Shown here: positions 45,372 through 54,572 of the stretch, piece after piece
Layout of the letters: each line of letters opens with the position of its first letter
How positions within the stretch are numbered: position 1 is the first letter of the stretch
Assembly: GCF_024347415.1 (NCBI RefSeq)
Contig: NZ_AP025476.1
Coordinates: forward strand, 1,612,001-1,676,000
Length of the DNA: 64,000 nt
Source: Vibrio crassostreae
GTDB lineage: Bacteria; Pseudomonadota; Gammaproteobacteria; Enterobacterales; Vibrionaceae
Direction of reading: 5' to 3'
Made by a program: the position numbers and the translations under genes
The notes under the pieces: generated by a model
Databases searched by the model: none
Seen by the model: the letters and a program-made list of their open reading frames with translations, nothing else
Told to the model about the DNA's origin: nothing

Positions 45372-45788
45372 ATGAAACAGAATATTGTCCACATTGCACT
45401 CGTGGTAAAAGACTACGATGAAGCGCTTGATTTCTACGTAAACAAGCTCAAGTTTGAGCTCATTGAAGATACGTATTTACCAGAAGAAGATAAGCGTTGG
45501 GTTGTTGTTGCTCCACCAAATTCAACCGGTGTAAGCCTATTACTTGCTAGAGCTTCCAAGCCAGAGCAGCTTGATTTTATCGGTAACCAAGCTGGTGGAC
45601 GCGTATTCCTATTCTTAAACACCGATGATTTCTGGCGTGATTACGAACGTATGACGTCTTTGGGCATTAACTTTGTCCGAGAGCCAAAAGAGCAAGGCTA
45701 CGGCACCGTTGCTGTGTTTGAAGATCTTTACGGCAACTTGTGGGATCTGCTTCAGTTAAACCCTGAACACCCTATGGCTAATAGGTAG
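45372..45788 (+). CDS. VOC-family protein (glyoxalase-like)
   Basis: 138 residues from the ATG at 45372; an upstream GTG frame to 45330 is not conserved in character. IVHIALVVKDYDEALDFYVNKLKFELIEDTYLPEEDKRWVVVAPP and the end VFEDLYGNLWDLLQL are a standard VOC layout with conserved His, Glu ligands. Substrate unknown. Confidence 0.85.
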   Translation: MKQNIVHIALVVKDYDEALDFYVNKLKFELIEDTYLPEEDKRWVVVAPPNSTGVSLLLARASKPEQLDFIGNQAGGRVFLFLNTDDFWRDYERMTSLGINFVREPKEQGYGTVAVFEDLYGNLWDLLQLNPEHPMANR

Positions 45789-45840
45789 AAAAGCTTAACC
45801 CACAACCTTAATTCTAGTCATATGGATTGGCAGGAGCGAC

Positions 45841-46260
45841 ATGGAAGTTACAAGGTATCAACCCAAGTATTTAACCGCTTTACAGACGCTCTATCTAGAA
45901 TCAAGACAGGACACCTTTCATTGGGCTGATACTGACGCTTTTAAGTTATCCGATTTCGATTTAGATACAAAAGGTGAAGAAATATGGGTCGCCGTTTCTG
46001 GCAATAAGGTTTTAGGTTTTGCCTCTATTTGGAAACCTGAAAGCTTCATCCATCACCTCTATGTTTGCCCGCGAACGCTACGTTCTGGGGCAGGCTCTGC
46101 TTTACTCAATACCTGCAAACAACATTACTCTGATCTGACTTTGAAGTGCTTGACTGCTAATGAAAACGCCATTGGCTTTTATCAGTCGCAAGGCTTTGTT
46201 ATCTCATCCACAAAGGGAGAGGGATTAGAGCGTTATCACTTAATGACTTACCAATTTTAG
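45841..46260 (+). CDS. GNAT-family N-acetyltransferase
   Basis: 139 residues. FIHHLYVCPRTLRSGAGSALLNTCKQH provides the acetyl-CoA loop (RSGAGS). LTANENAIGFYQSQGFVI is motif B. AGGAGCGAC ribosome site. Substrate unknown. Confidence 0.83.
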   Translation: MEVTRYQPKYLTALQTLYLESRQDTFHWADTDAFKLSDFDLDTKGEEIWVAVSGNKVLGFASIWKPESFIHHLYVCPRTLRSGAGSALLNTCKQHYSDLTLKCLTANENAIGFYQSQGFVISSTKGEGLERYHLMTYQF

Positions 46261-46348
46261 TAATAATAAGCTTAGTAATAACAATCATGGCAATCACAAG
46301 CGCTGCAATTACAACAAGGGTCATCAAGTCGGGAGTTAAACCAAGAAT

Positions 46349-46756
46349 ATGGAAATAAAACAGCTTTCAGCGACGGAGGTACTTCCGGTTAGGCATCAAG
46401 TGCTTTGGCCTGATAAACCGATGTCGTTTTGTATGGTGGCAAATGACGAACAAGCAACGCATTACGGCGCGTTTGTTGGTGAGCAGTTGGTTTGTGTCGC
46501 GTCTATCTATATCCAAGGCAATGAAGCGAGGCTGAGAAAGTTTGCCACGCTGCCTGAATTCCAAGGGCAGGGAATCGGTTCAAACGTGATTGAGCATGCA
46601 ACCTCTAACCTCAAAGATTCAAACATCCAATATTTTTGGTGTGATGCGCGTACAACGGCTTTAGGTTTTTATCAAAAGTTTGGGATGGCTGTAGAAGGCT
46701 CTGAATTTGAAAAATCGGGCGTTGCGTATTACAAAATGTCGGTTCATTGGGAGTAA
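46349..46756 (+). CDS. GNAT-family N-acetyltransferase
   Basis: 135 residues. RLRKFATLPEFQGQGIGSNVIEHATSNL gives motif A; CDARTTALGFYQKFGMAVEGSEFEKSGVAYYKM is motif B and the C-terminal strand. It resembles the ElaA-like group. Substrate unknown. Confidence 0.84.
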   Translation: MEIKQLSATEVLPVRHQVLWPDKPMSFCMVANDEQATHYGAFVGEQLVCVASIYIQGNEARLRKFATLPEFQGQGIGSNVIEHATSNLKDSNIQYFWCDARTTALGFYQKFGMAVEGSEFEKSGVAYYKMSVHWE

Positions 46757-46823
46757 CGACCCTTTGTCGCTCTTTTAACCCTCAGCTCCGATAAATCATC
46801 AACTTAAGTTAAGGAAGCTCATC

Positions 46824-47405
46824 GTGGAAGAAATCAAAGGCATTCTGCAATTCATGGTCGAAATTGAACAATTAAAGGATGTTCATCGACAGACAAAGCC
46901 GGTTGGATTGGACCGATATGAAAACTCGACAGAGCACAGTTGGCACGTCTGTTTGAGCGCGCTCATGTTGAAAGACTATGCCAATGAAGAAATCGATATT
47001 ACGCGAGTGATGAAGATGCTGCTGATTCATGACCTTGGGGAAATCGATGCCGGAGACACTATTATTTATGCCAGTGAAACCGAAGAAAACAAGCTCAAAG
47101 AGAGAAACTGCGTCGAGCGCCTGTTGAAATCATTGCCGAGCCATTCAAGAAGCGAGTATTTAGAATTATGGCTTGAGTTCGAAGCGGGCGAGTCAGCGGA
47201 AGCTCGATTTGGTAAGGCGATGGATAGAGTGCCGCCTTTGCTTCATAACATCCATGGTGGTGGCCACAGCTGGAAGAAGCACAACATATCCAAAGACAAA
47301 GTACTGAGTTTCAATGGCGAGCGTATTTCTAAAGGCAGTCGTGCTCTATGGAAAGAACTAGAAGTGCAACTTGAAGGGGCTGCGGACAAGGGGTTATTAA
47401 AGTAA
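46824..47405 (+). CDS. HD-domain hydrolase (YfbR/HDDC2-like)
   Basis: 193 residues from a GTG start with AAGGAAGC upstream. STEHSWHVCLSALML, LIHDLGEIDAGDT and an Asp in MDRVPPLLHN follow the HD phosphohydrolase order H...HD...D. YfbR-type proteins are 5'-deoxynucleotidases; HDDC2 is similar. It may dephosphorylate deoxynucleoside monophosphates. Confidence 0.83.
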   Translation: MEEIKGILQFMVEIEQLKDVHRQTKPVGLDRYENSTEHSWHVCLSALMLKDYANEEIDITRVMKMLLIHDLGEIDAGDTIIYASETEENKLKERNCVERLLKSLPSHSRSEYLELWLEFEAGESAEARFGKAMDRVPPLLHNIHGGGHSWKKHNISKDKVLSFNGERISKGSRALWKELEVQLEGAADKGLLK

Positions 47406-47608
47406 AAGTTAATTTCATACCTTAGCGTAAGATTAGCTTTAGTGGTTCAATGAGGGAAATCACGATGGTAACTGATTCAAGATGTATGGCACTTCTCGTA
47501 CGTCTCATTTCTTTCTAATAAAACGCTATTGGACCACAATAAGTTCGAGAACCGAGTGATAAGTTGTTAGTATGCATCAACTTTATAAATATTAGTTGGT
47601 TTATATAA

Positions 47609-47866
47609 ATGCTTGATAATAAGTATATTAAACACCCTTATCACTGTGAACAGTGTAACGCACTTACCCCGCACCTTGCTGTTAACGCTTCCGATGCTCA
47701 ATCTAAAGCGGAAGCTGAATCTGAAAAGAACCAATGGAAGTTAGGTGTGTTGATGGAGTACCTGATGACGTTATTGTTTAAAGGTGACCATAATGTTCCC
47801 GGTATTTATGTCGACAGTGATTACGAATACCAGTGTGAAAAATGTGGGACTAAATCGTGGCATTAA
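47609..47866 (+). CDS. Zinc-ribbon mini-protein
   Basis: 85 residues. YHCEQCNALTPHLAV at the start and YQCEKCGTKSW at the end provide two Cys pairs. The middle is charged. It shares the CxxC-x3-5-T-x-H/H layout with the mini-proteins at 50003 and 54573. No strong ribosome site. Role unknown. Confidence 0.62.
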   Translation: MLDNKYIKHPYHCEQCNALTPHLAVNASDAQSKAEAESEKNQWKLGVLMEYLMTLLFKGDHNVPGIYVDSDYEYQCEKCGTKSWH

Positions 47867-47935
47867 TTGGGTATGAAAATTTGATGTAAATCTCCTGACA
47901 ACAATAAATATGAGTCAGAAACCACAAGGGACTGT

Positions 47936-48457
47936 ATGGAAATCATATCCGAAATTGAAGTGTCTAAAGAGCAACATCAAGCCATTACTGACCTGAGAAA
48001 TAGCGCCTTCCCCGATCATCAGGTAGAGCGTTCTTATTATAAACAGCTCCCTCATATGCGAGCTCTAGAATACCGTGAAGGACGACTCGCAGGTTATCTT
48101 GGTCTTGATTACCGTATGATCAGTGTTGGTGACAGTGCGTACAAAGTATTAGGTGTTATTGATTTTTGTGTTGCTGAGAATGTCCGAGGGCAAGGTGTTG
48201 GTACATCTATGCTGTCTGAATTGGATGAGTATGCAAAGAATAGGGATGTCGATTTCATTATTTTGATATCAGACCTTCATGATTTCTATTCCTCACAAGG
48301 CTATGTCCAAACTCCAAGTACTAACTCTTGGTTAAGGCTTCATGAGCACCTTAGTTATGGCGTCGCTGTTGAAGAGATTAATGACCTATATGTAAAGTCA
48401 TTGAACGGAAAGCAATGGTGTTTAGGGGATGTTGATTGGCTTGGCTATATGTATTAG
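47936..48457 (+). CDS. GNAT-family N-acetyltransferase (AAC(2')/Eis-like order)
   Basis: 173 residues. LGVIDFCVAENVRGQGVGTSMLSELDEYAKNRDVDFIILISDLHDFYSSQGYV gives the acetyl-CoA loop and motif B; the C-terminus continues with an extra SLNGKQWCLGDVDWLGYMY segment. The order resembles NodA/AAC(2')-like acetyltransferases, but no drug substrate can be claimed. Confidence 0.8.
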   Translation: MEIISEIEVSKEQHQAITDLRNSAFPDHQVERSYYKQLPHMRALEYREGRLAGYLGLDYRMISVGDSAYKVLGVIDFCVAENVRGQGVGTSMLSELDEYAKNRDVDFIILISDLHDFYSSQGYVQTPSTNSWLRLHEHLSYGVAVEEINDLYVKSLNGKQWCLGDVDWLGYMY

Positions 48458-48657
48458 CTCTCTTCTTTGAAGTGACTCCATGAGCTAACGAATGGAAGAA
48501 CGCTTAGCTAAACTGATGATAATAAGACGCATTAGAAAAGTGATCCTCTCTGCAAACTGAGAATGGAAACGCGTCTATACTGACATGGGTTACGTCGCTG
48601 ATTTTAGAGGTGGCGCTATGAATGTAAGTTTGATTAGGTTAAATCTCAGAGGTGACG

Positions 48658-49119
48658 ATGAAAAAATTACTACCACTATGCGCCATTTTACTCTCGGCAT
48701 CATTTTCAGCTGCGGCTTCTGATGGTTTGATTAAATACCAAAGTAATTACTCAGTGAAAGAGACTGCTGACCGCTTTGAAGAAATCGCCAAAAGCAAAGG
48801 CTTGACCTTGTTTGCGAGAATCGACCATCAGAAAAACGCGAGTAAGGTCGATCTTGAATTGAGACCAACCGAAGTCATCATCTTTGGTAACCCGAAAGTA
48901 GGGACACCATTAATGCAATGTGCTCAAGAAGTCGCGATAGATTTACCGCAGAAGGTGTTAGTCACTGAAGATTCTAGTAAGAAGGTATGGTTATCTTACA
49001 ACGATCCTAATTACTTGGTAAATCGTCATGCGATTAATGGCTGTGATGAAGTGATTAAGAAGATTTCAGGTGTGCTTAGTAAGTTATCGGAAGCGACGGT
49101 TGCTAAAACGAAATCTTGA
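48658..49119 (+). CDS. Secreted DUF302-family protein
   Basis: 153 residues from the ATG at 48658 (AGAGGTGACG before it), with a signal peptide KKLLPLCAILLSASFSAAA. The mature part GLIKYQSNYSVKETADRFEEIAKSKGLTLFARIDH, VIIFGNPKVGTPLMQ and ALD-like end fits DUF302, a small periplasmic fold linked in some cases to copper or metal stress. Function unknown. Confidence 0.83.
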   Translation: MKKLLPLCAILLSASFSAAASDGLIKYQSNYSVKETADRFEEIAKSKGLTLFARIDHQKNASKVDLELRPTEVIIFGNPKVGTPLMQCAQEVAIDLPQKVLVTEDSSKKVWLSYNDPNYLVNRHAINGCDEVIKKISGVLSKLSEATVAKTKS

Positions 49120-49288
49120 TTAAGTGCCATACGCCTTAGAGAACTTACTCGATTGTCTCTCTGTGTCGTTGACAATATAAGCGCAATATATAAAAGTGGT
49201 TCTATGAAACTGAACTTAGCGCCATCTAACCAACGAATTATCATCATTCCATAGGAATGGTGGGATTGTTGATGCGCTTTGTTTATCG

Positions 49289-49313
49289 AACCCACCCGTA
49301 AGGTGGGTTTTTT
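49289..49313 (+). terminator. Rho-independent terminator
   Basis: AACCCACC/GGTGGGTT with a 5-base loop and six T, about 170 bases after the DUF302 stop. Confidence 0.8.
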
Positions 49314-49355
49314 GTATCTGTCTTATGGGTTTTATCTGAATAGAGAGGAAGTCAT

Positions 49356-49868
49356 ATGAAAAAGATCGCGGTTTTTGGCAAGCCTGGGAGTGGAAAGTCC
49401 ACAGTCAGCAAAGCGTTAGCGCTAGCTACAGGTATAGAGCTTCACCAGTTGGACTCTATTGTTTATAAGGCCAGTGGAGAGTTTGTTGAACGTGAAGTAT
49501 TCGAGCAGGCCCATGAGAGTATACTTAAGTCAGAAAGCTGGATCATTGATGGATTTGGCCCATTAGGTTCATTCAACGCACGTTTAGATGCCGCTGATAC
49601 TTTGGTTTATATCGACCTTCCTTATCCCATTAGTTACTGGTTCGTCACAAAGCGAATGCTAAAAGGGATGTTCGTTAAACCTGAAGGCTGGCCTGATGGA
49701 AGTTCAGTTATAAAAGGTACGATACAAAGTTATAAGACACTAAAACTCTGCCCAAAATTTTGGAATGATGACTTTAGAGCGCGATTAGAATTTCACGCAA
49801 AAGAGAAAGAGGTTCACATAATCAGAAGCGTGAGTGAATTGAATAACTTTGTTCATCGACACGTGTAA
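49356..49868 (+). CDS. P-loop kinase-like protein (adenylate-kinase/topology-modulation type)
   Basis: 170 residues. Walker A GKPGSGKST at the N-terminus, then HQLDSIVY, ESWIIDGFGPL and DTLVYIDLPYPISYW. This is the small P-loop group annotated as 'DNA topology modulation' or adenylate-kinase-like proteins. Substrate not known. Good ribosome site AGAGAGGAAG. Confidence 0.82.
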   Translation: MKKIAVFGKPGSGKSTVSKALALATGIELHQLDSIVYKASGEFVEREVFEQAHESILKSESWIIDGFGPLGSFNARLDAADTLVYIDLPYPISYWFVTKRMLKGMFVKPEGWPDGSSVIKGTIQSYKTLKLCPKFWNDDFRARLEFHAKEKEVHIIRSVSELNNFVHRHV

Positions 49869-50002
49869 TGGTCATTAATGCCGCGCGTTGCTTTCAACGT
49901 TTTGGTTTGCTCATAACTTCATGAATATGTTTAGATTTAATTCAACGTGTAGCATATTTGTCATATATGTGGTTTGTGCTTTGAATTAAGGCGATAGATA
50001 TT

Positions 50003-50227
50003 ATGTATGGAAGTGAGAAGACGAGAGCGTTCTGCTGTAACTGTAAGGAACTGACACTCCACAAGTACACTATGTTCAGTAACCAAGCCGAAAAAGCGCC
50101 ACAACATGAAAAGAAGCCAGGGTTGCTTGGAATGATTTTATCGTCGCTATCTTCAAGTGGCGGAAACGGTGACTATAAATGTACAAAGTGTGGAACCAAT
50201 TTACGTACACCAGACAACTTAGACTGA
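50003..50227 (+). CDS. Zinc-ribbon mini-protein
   Basis: 74 residues. FCCNCKELTLHKYTMF and YKCTKCGTNLR, separated by a basic then Ser/Gly-rich linker (LGMILSSLSSSGGNG). Same Cys layout as 47609 and 54573. Function unknown. Confidence 0.62.
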   Translation: MYGSEKTRAFCCNCKELTLHKYTMFSNQAEKAPQHEKKPGLLGMILSSLSSSGGNGDYKCTKCGTNLRTPDNLD

Positions 50228-50246
50228 GTTTGGCTTATACAAATAA

Positions 50247-50278
50247 AAACGGGAAGACCTCAATGATCTTCCCGTTAG
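50247..50278. terminator. Terminator-like hairpin between convergent genes
   Basis: AACGGGAAGA/TCTTCCCGTT around nine bases, without a clear T-run on the plus strand; AAAAA precedes it, so the minus-strand reading has a U-run. Confidence 0.65.
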
Positions 50279-50323
50279 GTATTACTTAATTCATCGCGCT
50301 ATTGGTAGTTTTAGTGAGAAGCC

Positions 50324-50656
50324 TTATGCGCAACACTTCTTGTATTTCTTACCGCTACCGCAAGAGCATGGATCATTACGGTTAGGGGTCTTTTCAAACG
50401 TCATCGTTTTTGGCTTGTTTAGTAGAGTATCAAGCTCGATGGTGTTCTCTTCTTTGTCCGCGTTTACTGTAACGGTAACGAAGATAGTATTTTCAGCAGC
50501 TAGTGCTTCGACTTCTGCTTTGCGTGCGTCAGTTTGAACCATTACAGCAATTGGAGATTCTTCAGTACCCGCTTTCACATCGCGGTTTACGTTGTAGCCT
50601 GCAAGAACGTGGTTCTGTCTTGTTTCGATACGGCCTTTGAAAAATAGTTTCGACAT
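50324..50656 (-). CDS. SEC-C metal-binding protein (PBPRA1643-like)
   Basis: 110 residues from the Met at 50656; longer frames add an unlikely leader. The C-terminus NDPCSCGSGKKYKKCCA is the SEC-C zinc motif, as found at the end of SecA. The N-terminal domain (MSKLFFKGRIETRQNHVLAGYNVNRDVKAG) is that of a Vibrio/Photobacterium family of unknown function. Minus strand within a plus-strand row. Confidence 0.85.
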   Translation of the reverse strand: MSKLFFKGRIETRQNHVLAGYNVNRDVKAGTEESPIAVMVQTDARKAEVEALAAENTIFVTVTVNADKEENTIELDTLLNKPKTMTFEKTPNRNDPCSCGSGKKYKKCCA

Positions 50657-50911
50657 TGGGTACTCATTAAAAATGTTGAAAGGCGCTATTTTTAATGGCG
50701 ATAGCGCAATGGAGCGGGGATTATACGCATATATTGCAATTGATAAAGCAGTGATGTGAGTAAAGGCTGTTTGGTTTTTGCTCGCGAGCAACGGATTGTT
50801 ATCTAGCTTTGCTCTGATTAGATAAATTTTGAAATTCAAGACAATAAGATTTCCCTTAATACGCTTTTGAATGATAAATTCAAATTGTTAATTTAAACAA
50901 AGAGATAATGT

Positions 50912-51628
50912 ATGAAGTTAGATGCCATCCTGTGGGATTACGATGGAACCTTAGTTAATTCCGTTCCAAAGAATATCGCAATCACAAAAGACATCATCTC
51001 TTTAGTCGCGCCACACTTGTCAGGTGACAACTTACCTAAATATTTGCTTAGCGAAGCGCTTTATCATGAAGCCAACCACGGGGCTAAAAACTGGCAAGCC
51101 TTATATGTCGACTATTACGGCTTATCCCATGACGAAATGTTGGTCGCTGGTGGAATGTGGGCTGAGCATCAAGAGAAAAACCAAACAGCCGTTGCCTTGT
51201 TTGAAGGAATGGAAACCGTGGTTAGTCAGTTCGCTCATCTTCCACATGGGATCTGCTCTCAAAACTCTCAATTGAATATTCGTGGTGTGCTCGACAGTTA
51301 TGGCATCGGCGATTTGTTTAAATCGGTCGTGGGTTATGACGATGTCTCGAACGGCAACCAAAAACCCCATCCATTTGGTGGTGTGAAATGTGTCGAGAAC
51401 ATATTTGGCGTTAATCAGACTAACGAGCATTGTTTGATGTATATCGGTGACCATGAAGCAGACACACAGTTTGCTCGCAATATTGAAGCCGCGCTGGGTA
51501 ACAATGCAAAAGTGATTGCCGTAGCCGCAGGTTATAGCCGATCGGAACCTGAAAATTGGCAAACCAAGCCCGATTACATCGCTAACAGTGTCGATGACCT
51601 TTTAACGATCATCGGTAAGTACGCATAG
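50912..51628 (+). CDS. HAD-superfamily hydrolase (phosphoglycolate-phosphatase-like)
   Basis: 238 residues. Motif I is WDYDGTLVNS, motif II ICSQNSQ, motif III KPHPFGGV, motif IV YIGDHEADTQFA, all present with a helical cap between I and II (subfamily IA). It should hydrolyse a small phosphomonoester; substrate unknown. Confidence 0.87.
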   Translation: MKLDAILWDYDGTLVNSVPKNIAITKDIISLVAPHLSGDNLPKYLLSEALYHEANHGAKNWQALYVDYYGLSHDEMLVAGGMWAEHQEKNQTAVALFEGMETVVSQFAHLPHGICSQNSQLNIRGVLDSYGIGDLFKSVVGYDDVSNGNQKPHPFGGVKCVENIFGVNQTNEHCLMYIGDHEADTQFARNIEAALGNNAKVIAVAAGYSRSEPENWQTKPDYIANSVDDLLTIIGKYA

Positions 51629-51697
51629 AAAGCTAAGTCCGCATAACGAAGCAGACGTTTACAAATCACCACACCTGAATGGCTTTAAGGAAGAATA

Positions 51698-52090
51698 ATG
51701 ACACCAAAACAAGTGGTATTAGGATATTGGGATGCAATGCGCACCAACGACTTTGCCAAAGCGGCCGAATGGCTAGCGGAAGATTTTCAAGGGTATTGGC
51801 CTCAGTCGTCTGAATTGACGGTAGGGCGTGATAACTTCACAGCGATCAACTCTGAATACCCAGCGAATGGGATTTGGAAGTTTGAGCTGAACTCGATTGT
51901 TTGCGAAGGTGATACTGTCGTGACAGATGTATCAGTGACGGACAGCGTATTAAACGATCGCGTGATTACCTTTCACACGGTTGTTGATGGTTTAATCCAA
52001 AAGCAAACTGAGTTTTGGCCAGATGGCTTTGCTGCACAAGAGTGGCGTGCAAAGTGGGTTCAGATAGCGAGCCCTGAATCACTCAAGTAA
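51698..52090 (+). CDS. SnoaL/NTF2-like protein
   Basis: 130 residues with an alpha-beta cone fold pattern: VVLGYWDAMRTNDFAKAAEWLAEDFQGYWPQS and a final WRAKWVQI. Such folds bind small hydrophobic ligands or act as accessory enzymes. AAGGAAG ribosome site. Function unknown. Confidence 0.78.
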   Translation: MTPKQVVLGYWDAMRTNDFAKAAEWLAEDFQGYWPQSSELTVGRDNFTAINSEYPANGIWKFELNSIVCEGDTVVTDVSVTDSVLNDRVITFHTVVDGLIQKQTEFWPDGFAAQEWRAKWVQIASPESLK

Positions 52091-52194
52091 CAAGGCCAAA
52101 TGCAGAACACCAAATAAAATAACTCGAAGCTCACAATAGAGTATGTGCATAACAACAATGAGATAAATTAAAAGTCAGCGAGTTAGGAGATTTC

Positions 52195-52926
52195 ATGAAC
52201 AAGGTCGTAATCGTTACAGGCGGAAGCCGAGGTATTGGTGCCGCTACATCGAAGCTATTAGCAAAACAAGGCTATGCGGTGTGTGTCAATTTCATACACA
52301 ATGAATCAAAAGCTGATGAACTGGTGAATGAGATACGCGAGCAGGGCGGTACTGCTATCTGTGTGCGTGCCGATGTGTCAGTAGAGTCGGACGTAAAATC
52401 TCTGTTCGAAATTGCACGTCATAAGCTTGGGCCAATTACCCACTTGGTCAATAACGCCGGGATCTTGTTTACCCAATCTGCACTAGAAGACATCGAAATT
52501 GATCGCTTTGAAAAGGTCATGAAATCGAATGTCTCAAGCTGTTTCTTATGCAGTAAAGCCTTTATCAAACAAGCCGATGGTGCAGGGTCGATTGTGAATG
52601 TATCGTCTGCCGCTTCTCGCACAGGTGCACCGTTTGAGTATGTGGATTACGCAGCATCGAAAGGTGCGATGGATTCACTGACCAAAGGACTATCACTTGA
52701 GCTTGCAGCGCGTAACATCCGAGTGAATGGCGTAAGGCCAGGTTGTATTTATACTGAGATGCACGCAGACGGCGGAGAGCCTGATCGCGTAGACAGACTA
52801 GCTTCGCAGCTACCGTTACAACGAGGTGGCACACCAGAAGAAGTCGCGAACTCTATCGCTTGGTTGTTATCAGATGAAGCTTCATATGTCACTGGCTCAT
52901 TTATTGATATTGCGGGCGGTCGATAG
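52195..52926 (+). CDS. SDR-family NAD(P)-dependent oxidoreductase
   Basis: 243 residues. TGGSRGIGAAT (cofactor), NNAGILF, YVDYAASKGAMDSLTKGL (Tyr-x3-Lys) and ARNIRVNGVRPGCIYTEMHA are the classical SDR landmarks, close to the FabG/glucose-dehydrogenase-like type. AGGAG ribosome site. Substrate unknown. Confidence 0.88.
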   Translation: MNKVVIVTGGSRGIGAATSKLLAKQGYAVCVNFIHNESKADELVNEIREQGGTAICVRADVSVESDVKSLFEIARHKLGPITHLVNNAGILFTQSALEDIEIDRFEKVMKSNVSSCFLCSKAFIKQADGAGSIVNVSSAASRTGAPFEYVDYAASKGAMDSLTKGLSLELAARNIRVNGVRPGCIYTEMHADGGEPDRVDRLASQLPLQRGGTPEEVANSIAWLLSDEASYVTGSFIDIAGGR

Positions 52927-53031
52927 GGCCTAGGGGCTCTAAAATTAAGAGAACGTAGGCTCTAAAAAACGCTTGTGAAGAACCACGCAACAAAAGTACC
53001 TAACTAAAAGAACGAAACTAAGAGTACAAAC

Positions 53032-53658
53032 ATGAAAAACTATTTTGAAAGCCCGTTTGTTGGCAAGTCACTCAAAGAACAAGTGACTAACCCAAACATC
53101 ATTGTGGGCGAACACAGCTATTACTCAGGTTATTACCACAACCACAGCTTTGATGATTGTGCGCGATATCTTTTACCTGATAGAACAGACATCGATAAGT
53201 TAATCATCGGCAGTTATTGCTCGATTGGCTCTGGTGCCGTGTTCATGATGGCGGGCAACCAAGGGCATCAAAACCAGTGGGTGAGTACATTCCCGTTTTT
53301 CTATCAAGAGGATGAGAAGTTTGAAGGTGCGATAGACGGCTTTGAACGCTCAGGCGACACTGTGATTGGTAACGATGTGTGGATTGGCACAGAGGCCATG
53401 ATTATGAGCGGTGTTAAGGTCGGTGATGGGGCTATCATTGCAAGTCGAGCGGTTGTGACTAAAGACGTTGCACCATACTCGATTGTCGGTTCGAACCCAG
53501 CACGCCACATTCGATACCGCTTTAGCGAAGCGGAAATTACACAGCTACTAGAAATGAAATGGTGGGAGTGGAGCGAAGAGCAAATCAAAGGTGCAATGTC
53601 GCTGATGTGTTCTTCAGATATCGGTGGACTTTACCAATATTGGAAGGCACTCAAGTAG
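53032..53658 (+). CDS. CatB-type xenobiotic/chloramphenicol O-acetyltransferase
   Basis: 208 residues of hexapeptide left-handed beta-helix. [39 protein letters not shown] (catalytic His region), [47 protein letters not shown] and the end [10 protein letters not shown] are hallmarks of the CatB/XAT group. Family enzymes inactivate chloramphenicol with acetyl-CoA. A related gene, catB9, is a known cassette in the V. cholerae superintegron; the link here is inference. Confidence 0.86.
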   Translation: MKNYFESPFVGKSLKEQVTNPNIIVGEHSYYSGYYHNHSFDDCARYLLPDRTDIDKLIIGSYCSIGSGAVFMMAGNQGHQNQWVSTFPFFYQEDEKFEGAIDGFERSGDTVIGNDVWIGTEAMIMSGVKVGDGAIIASRAVVTKDVAPYSIVGSNPARHIRYRFSEAEITQLLEMKWWEWSEEQIKGAMSLMCSSDIGGLYQYWKALK

Positions 53659-53736
53659 TCGCCTTCCCGATATAGCTTCGCGTGAAAATATATTCCCACA
53701 TGATGTTTATACAAGAATACTCAAACAAGTGAAAAC

Positions 53737-54102
53737 TTACTGAATTGCTTCTACGTACGTCAGAATATCCAGAGTATCTTGCTTTGTGATTACACCTTGC
53801 CACGCTGGCCTGCCTTGCTCTACATCGCCTTCTAAAATGTCATCCGCCAAAGAACTTGGACTGGTAAAAAAGCCGCTCAATTTATTAGCGATGTTAGCGG
53901 GCTTGTGTGGCAATGAAGCGGCTGTAGGCCCGTCTCCGTGACCTTTGTCGCCATGACACACCTGACAAAGTTGTCGATATTTGGTTTTGCCATTGGCGAA
54001 GTGGCTCGCATCGACTTCTGAGGCAGCACTCGCACTAAACGCCATCATTGAAGCGACTAAACCCAAGAAAGCTAACACGTGTAACTGGTTGATGTATTTC
54101 AT
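53737..54102 (-). CDS. Periplasmic monohaem c-type cytochrome lacking a Met ligand
   Basis: 121 residues. Signal peptide, then class I haem site CQVCHG. The usual distal-ligand region (G-M-P-A-W) reads GRPAWQG, with Arg in place of Met; the mature protein contains no Met at all. Haem coordination must differ: His or no sixth ligand. Likely periplasmic electron carrier or sensor. Minus strand and alone. Confidence 0.83.
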   Translation of the reverse strand: MKYINQLHVLAFLGLVASMMAFSASAASEVDASHFANGKTKYRQLCQVCHGDKGHGDGPTAASLPHKPANIANKLSGFFTSPSSLADDILEGDVEQGRPAWQGVITKQDTLDILTYVEAIQ

Positions 54103-54312
54103 TGTTTTATTCTCGATTGTTATTTAACGGTGCAAGAATAAATAAGCGTGAGTAAAAGAAACGTGAATGACTACAGCGAGACTAAACTAAACTTAACTTA
54201 AATTCGCTTATGTGATTAAAGGTAAGCAATGTGATCTAAGTAAATGATTGATTATAAACAGTTTGCATAGTACAGCGTGCCGCATTAGCGTGATGGATGA
54301 ATGGGAGGCATT

Positions 54313-54564
54313 ATGATTAGTTGCAGTGATTACGATTATATTGAAATTGTGTGTATGCACCGGTACCCAATTAAGCTGACTTTGAATTCTGGTGAATGGA
54401 TTGAAGGTGTTGCTTTAGATACTAAGCGTAACCAAGACCGAGAAGAGTGCATCAAGCTAAGTGTTGAAGGTCGAGAACAACTTGTTGTGTTGACTGAAAT
54501 TATCGAATTAGAAGTGTGTGTCGACAACCCTCATTTTAAGCAAATATCTTTCAAAACGTCATAG
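54313..54564 (+). CDS. rof: Rof/YaeO-like Rho-binding antiterminator
   Basis: 83 residues from the ATG at 54313, preceded by GGGAGG. It has the Rof core: SCSDYDYIEIVCMHRYPIKLTLNSGEWIEGVALD followed by KRNQDREECIKLSVEG and a REQLVVLTEIIELEV end. YaeO/Rof binds Rho and inhibits transcription termination. Here it is followed eight bases later by a zinc-ribbon mini-protein. Assignment is by pattern, not search; its Rho-binding residues need checking. Confidence 0.7.
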   Translation: MISCSDYDYIEIVCMHRYPIKLTLNSGEWIEGVALDTKRNQDREECIKLSVEGREQLVVLTEIIELEVCVDNPHFKQISFKTS

Positions 54565-54572
54565 GGTGACAT

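Noticed and set aside
49208-49255. A 16-codon frame (MKLNLAPSNQ...) before the P-loop kinase gene
   Set aside because: Too short, no good ribosome site and no regulatory codon pattern.
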